From contig NZ_AUHB01000004.1 in NCBI RefSeq assembly GCF_000422965.1, positions 1 to 64,000 on the forward strand: 64,000 nt of DNA, read 5' to 3'. The notes under the pieces were generated by a model, which saw only the letters and a program-made list of their open reading frames with translations, had not been told where the DNA came from and did no database searches. This stretch comes from Pleomorphomonas oryzae DSM 16300 (GTDB lineage Bacteria; Pseudomonadota; Alphaproteobacteria; Rhizobiales; Pleomorphomonadaceae). A program made the position numbers and the translations under genes. This document shows, piece by piece, positions 1-12,587 of this stretch; positions within the stretch are counted from its first letter, which is position 1, and each line of letters opens with the position of its first letter.

Positions 1-334
<334 letters not shown>

Positions 335-662
335 AAGAGTTCTTTCCCGAATTCACAAGTTAAACTTGACGAGGTCCATTCCAACTCCATCCTTTCGGAC
401 AAAGCCAAAACGGTCCTTATTCAAGAAACGTAAATCCGGTTCTTTAGCTCTTCTTGGCACGACCCAATCCCGAAGGATCGATCCCGTGCCGACGAGCCCT
501 AAGCGCCGGCCACGTTTCTCTTTCTTCCTATTCACTTGTCAAAGAACAGAGAGGAACTAAGCCCCTCAAACCCCGCCGCCCGAAACCCCAACTTACCGCC
601 AGGATCCGGCAACAGAAATCCGCCGGTGCCACGTCGCTGCAGCGCCGCCGTCGATGAACGTG
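335..662 (-). other. rRNA operon leader region
   Basis: About 330 nt separate the predicted rRNA transcription start from the mature 16S 5' end. Nothing in it looks protein-coding. It contains a boxA-like element and a stretch reading GAAGAAAGAGAAACGTGG on the minus strand, which from memory is common in rhizobial rRNA leaders and spacers. Its expected role is antitermination and RNase III processing of the precursor. Confidence 0.75.
537..549 (-). promoter_or_regulatory. boxA-like antitermination element in rrn leader
   Basis: The minus strand reads CTGTTCTTTGACAA here, close to the boxA consensus (TGCTCTTTAACA) bound by NusB/S10. Its place between the rRNA promoter and the 16S gene fits rRNA antitermination. 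Assigned by resemblance and position only. Confidence 0.55.
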
Positions 663-691
663 CTTATAGGGGGCACGACAAAGCCTGTCAA
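663..691 (-). promoter_or_regulatory. rRNA operon promoter
   Basis: On the minus strand a perfect -35 hexamer TTGACA (691-686) is followed by exactly 17 nt and then TATAAG (668-663), a near-consensus housekeeping-sigma -10. It lies upstream of the 16S leader and points into it; transcription should start near 656. It is the best promoter-like sequence I saw in the window. Confidence 0.85.
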
Positions 692-1083
692 CACGGTCTT
701 GTGACACGCGTTTTTAAGCAGCGATAGTCGACTTTCGGCTGAATTCCGGGACATTTTGGAGATGGATCGACCAAAGCCGGGTAAGTTGCCGACAATTTCA
801 TCGAACTTTTCTCTGCCTTATTTTTCGCCAGCCGGCAAACTTCCCTCAGAACCGGGCTTTCCGCCTGCCAACGCCCAACTCCCGCCCCATTTTTCACCGA
901 CGGAGTTAAATGGCAGACGCTTTTCTCAGGAGAAGCATCGCCACCGGCGGAGCCGACATTGACAAGCCGCGACACCGGGCGGCAAAGTCACCGCCACCTT
1001 AAGGAAAGCGCCAGGCTCAACGTGTTCGCGAGACAGGCCTAAGCGCTCCAACAAGATCAACGGGCGGAAGCAAGACACCATCC
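692..1083. other. Intergenic region between rrn promoter and M23 peptidase gene
   Basis: About 390 nt lie between two divergent units. TTGACA occurs at 959-964 toward the peptidase gene, but no convincing -10 follows at the right distance. I see no reading frame with coding character and no RNA fold I can name. Confidence 0.5.
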
Positions 1084-3063
1084 ATGAATGCCGCGCGTCC
1101 CCTGCACCGGAACGATAGCGTTGAGCTCGGCGATCTGCCGCCGCTCCTGACGTCCGGTGCCCGAGGTCTTCCCGACCGCCGCGGCGTGTCGATCCGCTGG
1201 CTGACCGGCACGGTGCTCGCCACCTTCGCCTCGACCTTTCTGATGGGCGGCGCACTCTATGCCGCTTTCGATGGCCGCGAGACCATTGCCGAACCTTCCG
1301 GCACAGTCACCCGCTCCGCCGTGGTCGTGCCGACGCCCGATGATGAGATGATCGCCAAGAGCGATTTCCCGGTCCAGGAAGCCAACGTCGAACCGGCCCG
1401 ACAGATCCTCAAGGTGTCGACCATTGCCAAGGACGGCGAACACGACATCATCAGACTGAAGCCCTTCGCCAAGGTGTCGACGCCTCTCGTCTCGGACATG
1501 GCCGAGATCACCGACCCCATTCCGCCTTACAATCCGCTGCGCATTTTCGCCGACGCCAACGCCGGTACCTCGGAAGGCGGCGAAGCGACGCTTTATGGCG
1601 CCGCTGTCGAAGGCGACATGATGCTGAAGGTCACCGACTTCCCGGTGAACGACCCGAACCTTGAGGCGTCCATTCCGCTCGATATCGCCCAGACCGAGCG
1701 GATCGTGCGCGAAGCGGCGAGCTTCCTCAACGGCACCAACGTCAAGACCGCCTCGCTGTCGCCGATCGATCAGTCGCGCTTCGACTTCGGCTTTGCCGAA
1801 CCCTCCTCGCTCGATCAGTTCGGCGTTCGCATCATCCCCGAGAACGTCTCCTTCGTGCCGACCACCACAGCCGAACCGGCGGCGGCGGCCGGTGGCGGCA
1901 ATGCCTACGAGGATCGCCGCGTCGCCGTCGAAACCGATGAGCCGCTCGAACAGCTCCTGACCGACAACGAGGCGACCGACGACGAAGCTGGCGACATCGT
2001 GCTGGCCTTCCACAAGGCGGACCGGTTGCGTCTCCTGAAAGTCGGCGACGAAGTGCGCATCCGTCTCGCCCCCGATCCGGACGACGAGACGGCGCGTTAC
2101 CGGCCCATCCTCGTCTCGGTCTATCGCGATGGCGGCCATCTCGGTTCGGTAGGCCTCGGCGATGACGGCAGCTATATCGGCGTCGATGAACCGCCAGCCA
2201 CCGAACAGGCCAGTAGCGGCGCTGATGGCGACGAGAACAGCCCGCGGCCACGCCTTTACGAAAGCCTCTACGAGACGTCGCTCAAGAATGGCGTGCCGCC
2301 GGCCCTCATCGACGAGTTGGTTCGCGTCTTTTCCTTCGACCTCGACTTCAACACCCGCATCCAGCCGGGTGACAGCTTCCAGATGGTCTACACCCTCGGC
2401 GACAACGGCGAGGAAACCGATAACGGCGAGATCGTCTTTACCTCGATCACCCTCGGCGGCAAAGAACGCCGCTTCTATCGCTACCGCGCGCCCGATGACG
2501 GCACGGTCGACTACTATGACGACAGCGGCAAGAGCGCCAAGAAGTTCCTGATGCGCAAGCCGATGTCGGGCGGCACCTTCCGTTCGGGCTTCGGGGCCCG
2601 CAACCATCCGCTGCTCGGCGTTACCCGCATGCACACCGGCGTCGACTGGGCGGCCCCGCGCGGCACGCCGATCATGGCGGCCGGTGACGGCATCGTCACC
2701 TATGCCCGCTGGAAGAACGGCTACGGCAACTACATCGAAGTCCAGCACACCAACGGCTACGCCAGCGCCTATGCCCACCAGACGGGCTTCGCCAAGGGCA
2801 TCAAGGAAGGCGTCCGCGTCCGCCAGGGCCAGGTGATCGGCTATGTCGGCACCACCGGTCTGTCCACGGGGCCGCATCTCCATTACGAGGTGCACGTCAA
2901 CGGCACGCCGGTCGATCCGCTCCGCATCAAGCTGCCGCAGGGCCGCACGCTCGACGGCGACGTGCTTGCCGCCTTCCAGTCCGAGCGCACTCGTGTCGAC
3001 ACGCTCTTGGCAGGCGACAGCCAGACGGCCCGCGCCTCGACGGTCTCGGCAAACGGCGGTTAA
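1084..3063 (+). CDS. M23 family metallopeptidase (membrane-anchored)
   Basis: This 659-residue protein is a probable cell-wall endopeptidase or activator. A cytoplasmic head of about 37 residues precedes one membrane segment (about 38-60), so the bulk should be periplasmic. A long low-similarity region leads to a C-terminal M23 (LytM) domain, about residues 490-625. The zinc-site motifs are intact: H517-x3-D521 in MHTGVD and H598-L-H600 in GPHLHYE. With these residues present it could be an active peptidase rather than a degenerate EnvC/NlpD-type activator. The first ATG of the frame is used. It stands alone, divergent from the rRNA operon. Confidence 0.9.
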   Translation: MNAARPLHRNDSVELGDLPPLLTSGARGLPDRRGVSIRWLTGTVLATFASTFLMGGALYAAFDGRETIAEPSGTVTRSAVVVPTPDDEMIAKSDFPVQEANVEPARQILKVSTIAKDGEHDIIRLKPFAKVSTPLVSDMAEITDPIPPYNPLRIFADANAGTSEGGEATLYGAAVEGDMMLKVTDFPVNDPNLEASIPLDIAQTERIVREAASFLNGTNVKTASLSPIDQSRFDFGFAEPSSLDQFGVRIIPENVSFVPTTTAEPAAAAGGGNAYEDRRVAVETDEPLEQLLTDNEATDDEAGDIVLAFHKADRLRLLKVGDEVRIRLAPDPDDETARYRPILVSVYRDGGHLGSVGLGDDGSYIGVDEPPATEQASSGADGDENSPRPRLYESLYETSLKNGVPPALIDELVRVFSFDLDFNTRIQPGDSFQMVYTLGDNGEETDNGEIVFTSITLGGKERRFYRYRAPDDGTVDYYDDSGKSAKKFLMRKPMSGGTFRSGFGARNHPLLGVTRMHTGVDWAAPRGTPIMAAGDGIVTYARWKNGYGNYIEVQHTNGYASAYAHQTGFAKGIKEGVRVRQGQVIGYVGTTGLSTGPHLHYEVHVNGTPVDPLRIKLPQGRTLDGDVLAAFQSERTRVDTLLAGDSQTARASTVSANGG

Positions 3064-3230
3064 GCGGCCAGCGTCCGCGCCCGCAGATCCGAGTCTGCCC
3101 CCTTGAACGTTCATAGCCGCCGCCCCATGTCAGCCGAGACCCGTTAGGTCCGGGCCCCTCTGGCAGAAGCCGCCGGCGCATCTGCGATGTCGGACCTTTG
3201 TCGACGCATTTCGCCGGCAGAGTTTTGACC

Positions 3231-4229
3231 GTGGACCTTACCCTCCTCGCCACGCCGTGGCTTGGCACGCCACTCTATCTCTGGCTGGCCTTCCTCGCCC
3301 TCGTCGCCCTGCTGCTCGCCTTCGACCTCGGCGTTCTCCATCGCAAGTCGGAGGAGATTTCCATCCGGCAAAGCCTGGTCATGTCCGGCGGCTACATCGC
3401 CATCGGCCTGACGTTCGGCGGCTTCGTCTGGTGGCACATCGGTGCCGACGCGGGCCTTGCCTATCTCACCGGCTTTGTCATCGAGAAGACGCTGGCGCTC
3501 GACAACATCTTCGTCATCGCGCTGATCTTCTCCTTCTTCGCCATTCCCCGGCACTACCAGCATCGGGCACTGTTCTGGGGTATCCTCGGCGTCATCGTGC
3601 TGCGCGGCATCATGATCGGCGCCGGCGCCACCCTGGTCGCCGAGTTCCATTGGATCCTCTACCTGTTCGCCGCCTTCCTGGTGCTCACCGGCATCAAGAT
3701 GCTGCTGACCGAAGACAAGGAGCACGACCTCGCCAAGAACCCGCTGGTCGGCTTTCTGCGCCGCCGCCTCAACGTCACCGACCAGCTTGAGGGCGACCAT
3801 TTCTTCGTCCGGAAGCCCCTCGCCGGCAGCGGTCGCCTCGCATGGCACGCGACGCCGCTGTTCCTCGCTCTGGTGCTGATCGAGGCGGCCGACATCATCT
3901 TCGCCGTCGACTCCGTGCCGGCCATCTTTGCCATCACCACCGACGCCTTCGTCATCTACACCTCGAACATCTTCGCCATCCTCGGCCTGCGCGCTCTCTA
4001 TTTCGCGCTCGCCGCGATGATCCATCGCTTCCGCTATCTGAAACCGGCGCTGGCCCTGGTGCTGGTGTTCATCGGCAGCAAGGTGTTCATTGCCGAGCTC
4101 ATGGGCCTTGAAAAATTCCCGGCGGTCATTTCGCTCGGCGTCACCTTCGCACTGATCGCCGGCGGCGTCGTGGTCAGCCTTCTGAAAACGCGGCAGGAAG
4201 CGAAAGGCCCGGAACTCGCCTCGAAATAG
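3231..4229 (+). CDS. TerC family integral membrane protein
   Basis: A polytopic membrane protein of the TerC/Alx family, members of which are implicated in metal (manganese) efflux or tellurite resistance. It has about eight or nine hydrophobic segments. The family signatures are present: an acidic in-membrane motif ALDNIFVIAL and a second block ADIIFAVDSVPAIFAI with conserved Asp residues. I start at GTG 3231 (MDLTLLATP), because the upstream in-frame TTG at 3198 adds residues not expected of the family. The product is about 332 residues, a normal length. No Mn-responsive leader was recognised in the 167 nt before it. The substrate is inferred from the family. Confidence 0.88.
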   Translation: MDLTLLATPWLGTPLYLWLAFLALVALLLAFDLGVLHRKSEEISIRQSLVMSGGYIAIGLTFGGFVWWHIGADAGLAYLTGFVIEKTLALDNIFVIALIFSFFAIPRHYQHRALFWGILGVIVLRGIMIGAGATLVAEFHWILYLFAAFLVLTGIKMLLTEDKEHDLAKNPLVGFLRRRLNVTDQLEGDHFFVRKPLAGSGRLAWHATPLFLALVLIEAADIIFAVDSVPAIFAITTDAFVIYTSNIFAILGLRALYFALAAMIHRFRYLKPALALVLVFIGSKVFIAELMGLEKFPAVISLGVTFALIAGGVVVSLLKTRQEAKGPELASK

Positions 4230-4315
4230 TTGAAAGACATCATCAAATCGGAGTGAGCCGGCTGGCGATTGTCAGCCGGAGCGCTATAGAAGGCCGACCC
4301 AAACGGAACGGCCTC

Positions 4316-5029
4316 ATGATCATCGGGCCCTTTATCAACGGCGCCGCCATCATCCTCGGCGCTCTCGGCGGCGCGCTCATCGCCCATCGCATGCCGGAAC
4401 GCCTCAGGACCGGCATGCCGCTCGCCTTCGGCGTTTCCTCGATGGCCATGGGCGTGGTGCTCATCGGCCGCGTCGCTCACATGCCGGTCATGGTGATCGC
4501 CACGGTGCTCGGCGCGCTGATCGGCGAACTCGTCCGCATCGAGAACGGCCTCGCCCTGATCGGAGGCCTTGCCAAGCGCCTGGTCGAGAAGGTGGCCAAG
4601 ACGCCGCACGGTATTTCCCACGAAGCCTTCATCGAGAGCTTCGTTGCCATTCTCGTCCTGTTCTGCGCGTCCGGTGCCGGTATCTTCGGCGCGCTCAACG
4701 AGGGGATGACGCACGATCCGAGCGTGCTGATCGCCAAGGCCTTCCTCGACCTGCCAACCGCCGCCATTTTCGCGACGACGCTCGGCCTGTCGGTCGCCAC
4801 CATCGCCATCCCGCAGATGGCCATTCAGCTCGCCTTGGCCTTCGGCGCCACCTTGTTGATGCCGCTGACGACGCCGGAAATGGTTGCCGACTTCTCGGCC
4901 ACCGGCGGCGTGATGATGCTGGCCACCGGCCTTCGTATCTGCGGCATCAAGATGTTCCCGATCGGCAACATGCTGCCGGGCCTGCTGCTCGCCATGCCGG
5001 TATCGGTGCTATGGTCGATGGCCTTCTAA
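4316..5029 (+). CDS. DUF554 family membrane protein (YqgA/YdfK-like)
   Basis: A 237-residue hydrophobic protein of the DUF554 family, whose function is not established. It begins MIIGPFINGAAIILGALGGAL, the glycine-rich first helix typical of the family, and has about six or seven membrane segments. I choose ATG 4316 over an in-frame GTG at 4253, because the extra 21 residues are polar and outside the family pattern. It follows terC by 86 nt in the same direction and may share its transcript. A terminator lies just behind it. Confidence 0.85.
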   Translation: MIIGPFINGAAIILGALGGALIAHRMPERLRTGMPLAFGVSSMAMGVVLIGRVAHMPVMVIATVLGALIGELVRIENGLALIGGLAKRLVEKVAKTPHGISHEAFIESFVAILVLFCASGAGIFGALNEGMTHDPSVLIAKAFLDLPTAAIFATTLGLSVATIAIPQMAIQLALAFGATLLMPLTTPEMVADFSATGGVMMLATGLRICGIKMFPIGNMLPGLLLAMPVSVLWSMAF

Positions 5030-5036
5030 ATAGAAA

Positions 5037-5068
5037 GCCGGCCGAGTTGCCCCGGCCGGCCTGATATT
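5037..5068. terminator. Terminator between convergent DUF554 and clpB genes
   Basis: A perfect 7-bp stem, GCCGGCC (5037-5043) with GGCCGGC (5054-5060), is followed on the plus strand by CTGATATTTT. It lies in the 74-nt gap between two convergent genes and could serve the plus-strand unit; the minus-strand side lacks a clear T run. Confidence 0.65.
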
Positions 5069-5103
5069 TTCAGGCTGACGTCGCTTAGGCCGCCCAAGCC
5101 TTT

Positions 5104-7698
<2,595 letters not shown>

Positions 7699-7798
7699 CT
7701 GGACATCCTTTCCTGGAGCCCGCCTCCTCCGTCCGAAGCCCGGTGGAAGCGTCTGGATATCGTGAGCTTAGGTCATCACCCTTGCCCCTTGCCGACCA

Positions 7799-7830
7799 AT
7801 ATGGGGAACGAGGCGAGCGCCGAAAAGGGG
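7799..7830 (-). promoter_or_regulatory. Candidate sigma-32 (RpoH) promoter of clpB
   Basis: On the minus strand CCCCTTTTC (7830-7822) is followed after 15 nt by CCCCATAT (7806-7799). The -10 part matches the RpoH consensus CCCCATnT well. The -35 part resembles CnCTTGAAA only partly. Spacing and position, about 100 nt before the clpB start, fit a heat-shock promoter. Confidence 0.5.
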
Positions 7831-7843
7831 CTCGGATAAAGAC

Positions 7844-7879
7844 AAAGCCCGCCGCGACGGAAACCGCCGGACGGGCTTA
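7844..7879 (-). terminator. Terminator downstream of rirA-like gene
   Basis: On the minus strand AAGCCCGTCCGGCGG and CGCGGCGGGCTT form a GC-rich hairpin starting about 23 nt past the regulator's stop codon, followed by TGTCTTTATCC. It separates the regulator from the clpB promoter. Confidence 0.65.
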
Positions 7880-7901
7880 ATAAACGCCGCGAAATGCGGG
7901 A

Positions 7902-8369
7902 TCAGGCGCTGGCCAGCGCTCCGTGCAGAAGGTCGTCGATACCGAGCGCGCCGCGTAGCATCGAACGGTCCTTGGCAATGTCGGCCACCGTATAGCGGTC
8001 GAGCACGGCGAAGAAGGCGCCGAGCGCCTCGCGCAGCACGCGGTTGTATTCGCAGGAGAGGATCAGCGGGCAGTCCTTATGCCCCTCCTCGGAGAAGCAT
8101 TCCGCCATCTGGAAGCTCTCCTCGGTGGCGGCAATGACGTCGCCGAGCTTGATCTCCTCGGCCGGTCGGCCGAGCTTCAGGCCGCCGTGGCGACCCCGAA
8201 TGGTCTCGATGAACTTGTGATCCACCAGCACCTTCAAAATCTTGAACAGGTGCGTCTCCGACATGTCGAAGGTGGCGGCGATGTCAGCGACGCGGCTCGG
8301 GCGGTCGGGATTCACCGCGCAATAGAGCAGCACCCTGATCGAGTAATTGGTGGCTTGGGTAAGGCGCAT
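7902..8369 (-). CDS. rirA: Rrf2 family Fe-S regulator, RirA-like (rhizobial iron regulator)
   Basis: A 155-residue transcription factor with an N-terminal winged-helix domain (MRLTQATNYSIRVLLYC) and three cluster-type cysteines, C91, C100 and C106, in an AECF-x7-CP-x4-SC context. In RirA these hold an Fe-S cluster that senses iron and represses uptake genes when iron is ample. NsrR and IscR share the fold, but the AECF block and the spacing look closest to RirA. The gene is monocistronic. A TGA-N9-TCA palindrome, the form of the iron-responsive (IRO) operator, overlaps its putative -35, so autoregulation is likely. The rirA identity rests on motif resemblance; NsrR is the main alternative. 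Confidence 0.8.
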   Translation of the reverse strand: MRLTQATNYSIRVLLYCAVNPDRPSRVADIAATFDMSETHLFKILKVLVDHKFIETIRGRHGGLKLGRPAEEIKLGDVIAATEESFQMAECFSEEGHKDCPLILSCEYNRVLREALGAFFAVLDRYTVADIAKDRSMLRGALGIDDLLHGALASA

Positions 8370-8390
8370 GACACCATCTGATTAAAGAGC

Positions 8391-8405
8391 TGACACTAAA
8401 AGTCA
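8391..8405. promoter_or_regulatory. Putative IRO-box operator of the rirA-like gene
   Basis: TGA (8391-8393), nine bases, then TCA (8403-8405) reproduce the TGA-N9-TCA iron-responsive operator described for RirA targets. On the minus strand it overlaps a -35-like TTGACT (8406-8401), with TAATCA as a possible -10 sixteen nt further. It lies 21 nt before the start codon. A bound regulator would block the promoter, consistent with autorepression. Confidence 0.55.
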
Positions 8406-8574
8406 AGATTAATTGTTCAGGTGCAGCATGCGCCTTTGCGTCGCCGGACATAATTCGTGCAATTGCTGATCAGCTTTTCCTGGCAGCCTTTTGGGCAAAA
8501 ATATCGACGAATTGTCTAGTCGATACCCGTCATCCGGCCGGAAGGTCTCTGCCTCCCGGCCGATTGGCCGGCCC

Positions 8575-11325
8575 TCAGGCGAACTGGCCGTGGCAGTGCT
8601 TGAATTTCTTGCCGGAACCGCAGGGGCAAGGCTCGTTGCGGCCGACATGACCCCAGGTGGTGGGATCGTTGGGATCGCGGTCGACTGCAGCGGCGACAAA
8701 GGCCGATGCCGGAGCTGCCGCCTCCTGATCGAGGCCCGTCGCCGGATCGACGTGATGGGCCGACAGCGCCTCCTCGTTGAAGGTGGGCGTTTCGGGCGGA
8801 GCCTCCCGAATCTCGACGCGCGACAGGTTCGCCGTCACCTGGCGGCGCAGATCGTTGAGCAGCGCCTCGAACAGCGAGAAAGCCTCGGTCTTGTATTCGT
8901 TGAGCGGATCGCGCTGGGCATAGCCGCGGAAGCCGATCACCGAACGCAGATGGTCGAGGTGGGCAAGATGCTCGCGCCAGAGGTTGTCCAGCGTCTGCAG
9001 CAGGATGGCCTTCTCGACCCGGCGCATCAGCTCGACGCCGACGCGCTCCTCGCGGGCAGCAAAATCAGCATCGGCAGCCGCGACGAGGCGTTCCTCGATC
9101 TCCTGGTCGGCGATGCCCTCTTCCTTGGCCCAGTCGGGAATGGGAACGTTGATGTTGAGGGTTTCCACCACGGCGTCGTGCAGACCCTTGACGTCCCACT
9201 GCTCTGCGTAGGCGTTCTCGGGAATATGCTTGGCCACCAGGGCGGAGATCACCTCGCGCCGCATGTCGGCGACGGTGTCGGCGACGCTCTCCTCGGTCAT
9301 CAGCTCGATACGCTGCTCGAAGATCACCTTGCGCTGATCGTTCATGACGTTGTCGAACTTGAGGAGGTTCTTGCGGATGTCGAAGTTGCGCGCTTCGACC
9401 TTCTGCTGCGCCTTTTCCAGAGCCTTGTTGATCCACGGGTGAATGATGGCCTCGCCATCCTTCAAGCCGAGCTTCTGCAGCATGCCGTCCATACGGTCGG
9501 AGCCGAAGATGCGCATCAGGTCGTCCTGAAGCGACAGGTAGAAGCGTGACTGGCCGGGGTCGCCCTGGCGGCCGGAGCGGCCACGCAACTGGTTGTCGAT
9601 GCGGCGGCTCTCATGGCGCTCGGTGCCCAGCACGAACAGACCGCCAGCGGCCAGCGCCTTTTCCTTGAGCCGGGCGACATCCTCACGAATCTTCGCCTCG
9701 CGGGCATCGCGCTCCGGTCCCGGCGGCACGTCGGCAAGCTTGCGGGCGATCAGCATGTCGGCGTTGCCGCCGAGTTGGATGTCGGTACCGCGACCAGCCA
9801 TGTTGGTGGCGATCGTCACGGCGCCCGGCAGGCCCGCCTGCGAGATGATGTAGGCTTCCTGCTCGTGGTAGCGGGCGTTGAGCACCTGGAACACCGGCTT
9901 GTCGCCGTCCATCAGCACGTCCGGATCGCTCTGCTGGAAGCCACGCTTCTGAAGGAGATCGGCCAGCTGCTCGGACTTCTCGATGGAGGTGGTGCCAACC
10001 AGAATCGGCTGGCCCTTTTCCTTGCAGGCGCGGATGGTCTCGATGATCGCCGCGTATTTTTCCTCGACGGTCCGGTAGACCTCGTCATGGTCGTCGATAC
10101 GGGAGATCGGCCGGTGTGTCGGGATCTCGACGACTTCGAGATCGTAGATGTCGGCGAATTCGTCCGCTTCCGTCGAAGCCGTGCCGGTCATGCCGGCGAG
10201 CTTGTCGTACATGCGGAAATAGTTCTGGAAGGTGATCGAGGCGAGCGTCTGGTTCTCCGGCTGGATGCGCACATGCTCCTTGGCCTCCAGCGCCTGGTGC
10301 AGGCCGTCCGAATAGCGGCGGCCCGGCATCATGCGGCCGGTGAACTCGTCGATGATGACCACTTCGTTGTCTTTGACGATGTAGTCGCGATCGCGCTGGA
10401 ACAGCTTGTGCGCCCGAAGCGCCTGGTTGAGGTGGTGGACGACGGAGACGTTCTCGACGTCGTAGAGCGAGTTGCCCTTGAGAAGACCCGCTGCCCTGAG
10501 CCGCTCTTCCATCCGCTCGGTACCGATCTCCGAGAAGATCGCCGTGCGCTGCTTTTCATCGACCTCGAAATCCTCGTCGGCGATGCCGGGGATGAACGTG
10601 TCCATGGTGTTGTAGAACTCGGAGCGATCCTCCAGCGGACCGGAGATGATCAGCGGCGTGCGCGCCTCATCGACCAGGATCGAGTCCACCTCGTCGACGA
10701 TGGCGTAGTAGTGACCACGCTGGACCATCTGCGCCTTCTCGTACTTCATGTTATCGCGCAGATAATCGAAGCCGAGTTCGTTGTTGGTGGCGTAGGTGAT
10801 GTCGCAGGCATAGGCGGCACGACGTTCGTCGTCCGACAGGCCGTGGACGATGATGCCGACGGTAAGGCCGAGGAATTTATAGACGCGCCCCATCCATTCC
10901 GCATCGCGGCTGGCGAGGTAGTCGTTGACGGTGACGACGTGAACGCCCTTGCCCGGCAGCGCGTTGAGATAGACGGCGAGCGTTGCCACCAGCGTCTTGC
11001 CTTCGCCGGTCTTCATCTCGGCGATGTCGCCATCGTTGAGGACCATGCCGCCGATCAGCTGCACGTCGAAGTGGCGCTGACCAAGGGCACGCTTGGCCGC
11101 CTCGCGGACGACGGCGAAGGCAGGCTCGAGAAGCGTATCGAGCTCGGCACCGGCGGCGAGTTTCTCGCGGAACTCGATGGTCTTGCCGGCCAGCGCCTCA
11201 TCGGAAAGCGCCTCCATCTCTTTCTCGAGCGCGCCGATCGCCTGCACGGCGGGGCGGTAGGAGCGGATACGACGATCATTCGCCGAACCGAAAATCTTGC
11301 GTGCTAATCCGCCGAGGCCGACCAT
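8575..11325 (-). CDS. secA: Preprotein translocase ATPase SecA
   Basis: The 916-residue motor of the Sec pathway, driving unfolded preproteins through SecYEG at the inner membrane. Visible elements include Walker A TGEGKT at 106-111, the DEAD-like block [16 protein letters not shown], the preprotein cross-linking region, the second helicase half (about 430-600) and a C-terminal zinc-binding SEC-C tail, [18 protein letters not shown], that contacts SecB. Length and N-terminus ([17 protein letters not shown]) are standard. It is divergent from a periplasmic parvulin gene. A small perfect hairpin (8556-8571) follows the stop codon but lacks a T run. Confidence 0.98.
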   Translation of the reverse strand: MVGLGGLARKIFGSANDRRIRSYRPAVQAIGALEKEMEALSDEALAGKTIEFREKLAAGAELDTLLEPAFAVVREAAKRALGQRHFDVQLIGGMVLNDGDIAEMKTGEGKTLVATLAVYLNALPGKGVHVVTVNDYLASRDAEWMGRVYKFLGLTVGIIVHGLSDDERRAAYACDITYATNNELGFDYLRDNMKYEKAQMVQRGHYYAIVDEVDSILVDEARTPLIISGPLEDRSEFYNTMDTFIPGIADEDFEVDEKQRTAIFSEIGTERMEERLRAAGLLKGNSLYDVENVSVVHHLNQALRAHKLFQRDRDYIVKDNEVVIIDEFTGRMMPGRRYSDGLHQALEAKEHVRIQPENQTLASITFQNYFRMYDKLAGMTGTASTEADEFADIYDLEVVEIPTHRPISRIDDHDEVYRTVEEKYAAIIETIRACKEKGQPILVGTTSIEKSEQLADLLQKRGFQQSDPDVLMDGDKPVFQVLNARYHEQEAYIISQAGLPGAVTIATNMAGRGTDIQLGGNADMLIARKLADVPPGPERDAREAKIREDVARLKEKALAAGGLFVLGTERHESRRIDNQLRGRSGRQGDPGQSRFYLSLQDDLMRIFGSDRMDGMLQKLGLKDGEAIIHPWINKALEKAQQKVEARNFDIRKNLLKFDNVMNDQRKVIFEQRIELMTEESVADTVADMRREVISALVAKHIPENAYAEQWDVKGLHDAVVETLNINVPIPDWAKEEGIADQEIEERLVAAADADFAAREERVGVELMRRVEKAILLQTLDNLWREHLAHLDHLRSVIGFRGYAQRDPLNEYKTEAFSLFEALLNDLRRQVTANLSRVEIREAPPETPTFNEEALSAHHVDPATGLDQEAAAPASAFVAAAVDRDPNDPTTWGHVGRNEPCPCGSGKKFKHCHGQFA

Positions 11326-11688
11326 GGCAGCCCATCCCTTCGATCAGAATTCCGTGTGCAGGTGCGGGAAAGGGAAACAGCAACGCCCAGCGTTTGGTTC
11401 TGGGGCCAACCGTTCGCCCGACCTGCCGAGCCACGCTCCATCTATGGCGGGGTCGGAGATATGTCAACGCTGGCCCCATCCGGATGGCCGGAATCGGCGC
11501 TTCTGGCTATGGCGCGGTTCGTCGGCTTCACCCCTCCGACTGACGCCCGCACCGGCTGTCAGCGAGAGGCGTTTTTTGTCCCGTTCCATCACGGAGAATT
11601 TGCCGCAGCGCCCCGAGCGCGCTATAGGGCTGCCATCACGGTGCCGGCCCGATCTCCCGGGTGCCGGACCGAAGACAGGATCGTCCCG
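11326..11688. other. Divergent intergenic region secA / ppiC
   Basis: These 363 nt hold the control regions of two divergent genes. An open frame runs from 11356 into the parvulin gene, but its first 111 codons lack coding character and precede a clear signal peptide, so I treat it as noncoding. I see no convincing promoter hexamers, RNA fold or repeat. Confidence 0.5.
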
Positions 11689-12573
11689 ATGAACTTTGCT
11701 CCCGCAACCGGCGCTCGCGGTCGCCTTGGTCTTCTCGCCGCCGCCCTCATCGCGCTGCCGCTTTCCATGCTGCCGGCCTCGGCGGCCGACGACGTGGTGG
11801 CCCGCGTCAACGGCAAGGATATCACTGCCGCCGAAGTGCAGATGGCCACCGATGTGTTCGGCGAGCAGCTTGCCCAGGTCCCTGAGGCGCAGCGCCGCTC
11901 GATGATCGTCAGCGCGCTGGTCGACATGCACGTCATGGCCGACGCGGCGCTGGCCGCCGGCACCGCCGACAGCCCGAAATACAAGGCGCGCATGGCCTTC
12001 CTTGAGGCGCAGGCGCTGCGCAACACCTATGTGGAAGACCAGGTGCAGGGCAAAATCTCCGACGACGAGATCAAGGCGCGCTACGAAAAGGATATCGCCG
12101 GTTACGTCGCTCCTGAAGAAGTGCACGCCCGTCACATCCTCGTGAAGACCGAAGACGAAGCCAATGCGGTCCTCAAGCAGCTCGCCGACGGCGGCGATTT
12201 CCAGGCCATCGCCAAGGAGAAGTCGCTGGACCCCGGCTCCAAGGACAACGGTGGCGACCTCGGCTTCTTCGCCAAGGGTCAGATGGTGCCAGAATTCGAG
12301 GCAGAAGCCTTTGCGCTGAAGCCGGGCGAAACGTCGACCAAGGCGATCAAGACCCAGTTCGGCTACCACATCATCAAGGTCGAGGAGCGCCGCACCCAGC
12401 CGGTCCCAGCCCTCGACCAGGTGCGCGAGCAGGTGATCCAGATGGTCCAGCGCGACAAGTATCAGGACACGCTCGCCAAGATGCGCGGCGAAGCCAAGAT
12501 CGAGATTCTCGATTCGACCGCCGCTCCGGCTGCGGCGCCAGCTGCCCCGGCGACGCCGGCTCCCGCCAAGTAA
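11689..12573 (+). CDS. Periplasmic parvulin-type peptidyl-prolyl isomerase
   Basis: A 294-residue exported foldase. ATG 11689 opens a signal peptide (basic start, hydrophobic core to about residue 35, ASA-type cleavage). Then come a SurA-like helical region with NGKDITAAEV and the PpiC rotamase domain (about residues 140-235), with family motifs HARHILVKTEDEA, SLDPGSKDNGGDLGFF and FGYHIIKVEE. It ends in an Ala/Pro-rich tail. It probably assists folding of outer-membrane or periplasmic proteins delivered by Sec, matching its position opposite secA. The long upstream extension of the frame was rejected in favour of the signal peptide. Confidence 0.92.
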   Translation: MNFAPATGARGRLGLLAAALIALPLSMLPASAADDVVARVNGKDITAAEVQMATDVFGEQLAQVPEAQRRSMIVSALVDMHVMADAALAAGTADSPKYKARMAFLEAQALRNTYVEDQVQGKISDDEIKARYEKDIAGYVAPEEVHARHILVKTEDEANAVLKQLADGGDFQAIAKEKSLDPGSKDNGGDLGFFAKGQMVPEFEAEAFALKPGETSTKAIKTQFGYHIIKVEERRTQPVPALDQVREQVIQMVQRDKYQDTLAKMRGEAKIEILDSTAAPAAAPAAPATPAPAK

Positions 12574-12587
12574 CAGACGCCGATCCG

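Noticed and set aside
1057-3114. A 685-codon minus-strand frame over the M23 peptidase gene
   Set aside because: No domain visible; the plus strand encodes intact zinc-site motifs.
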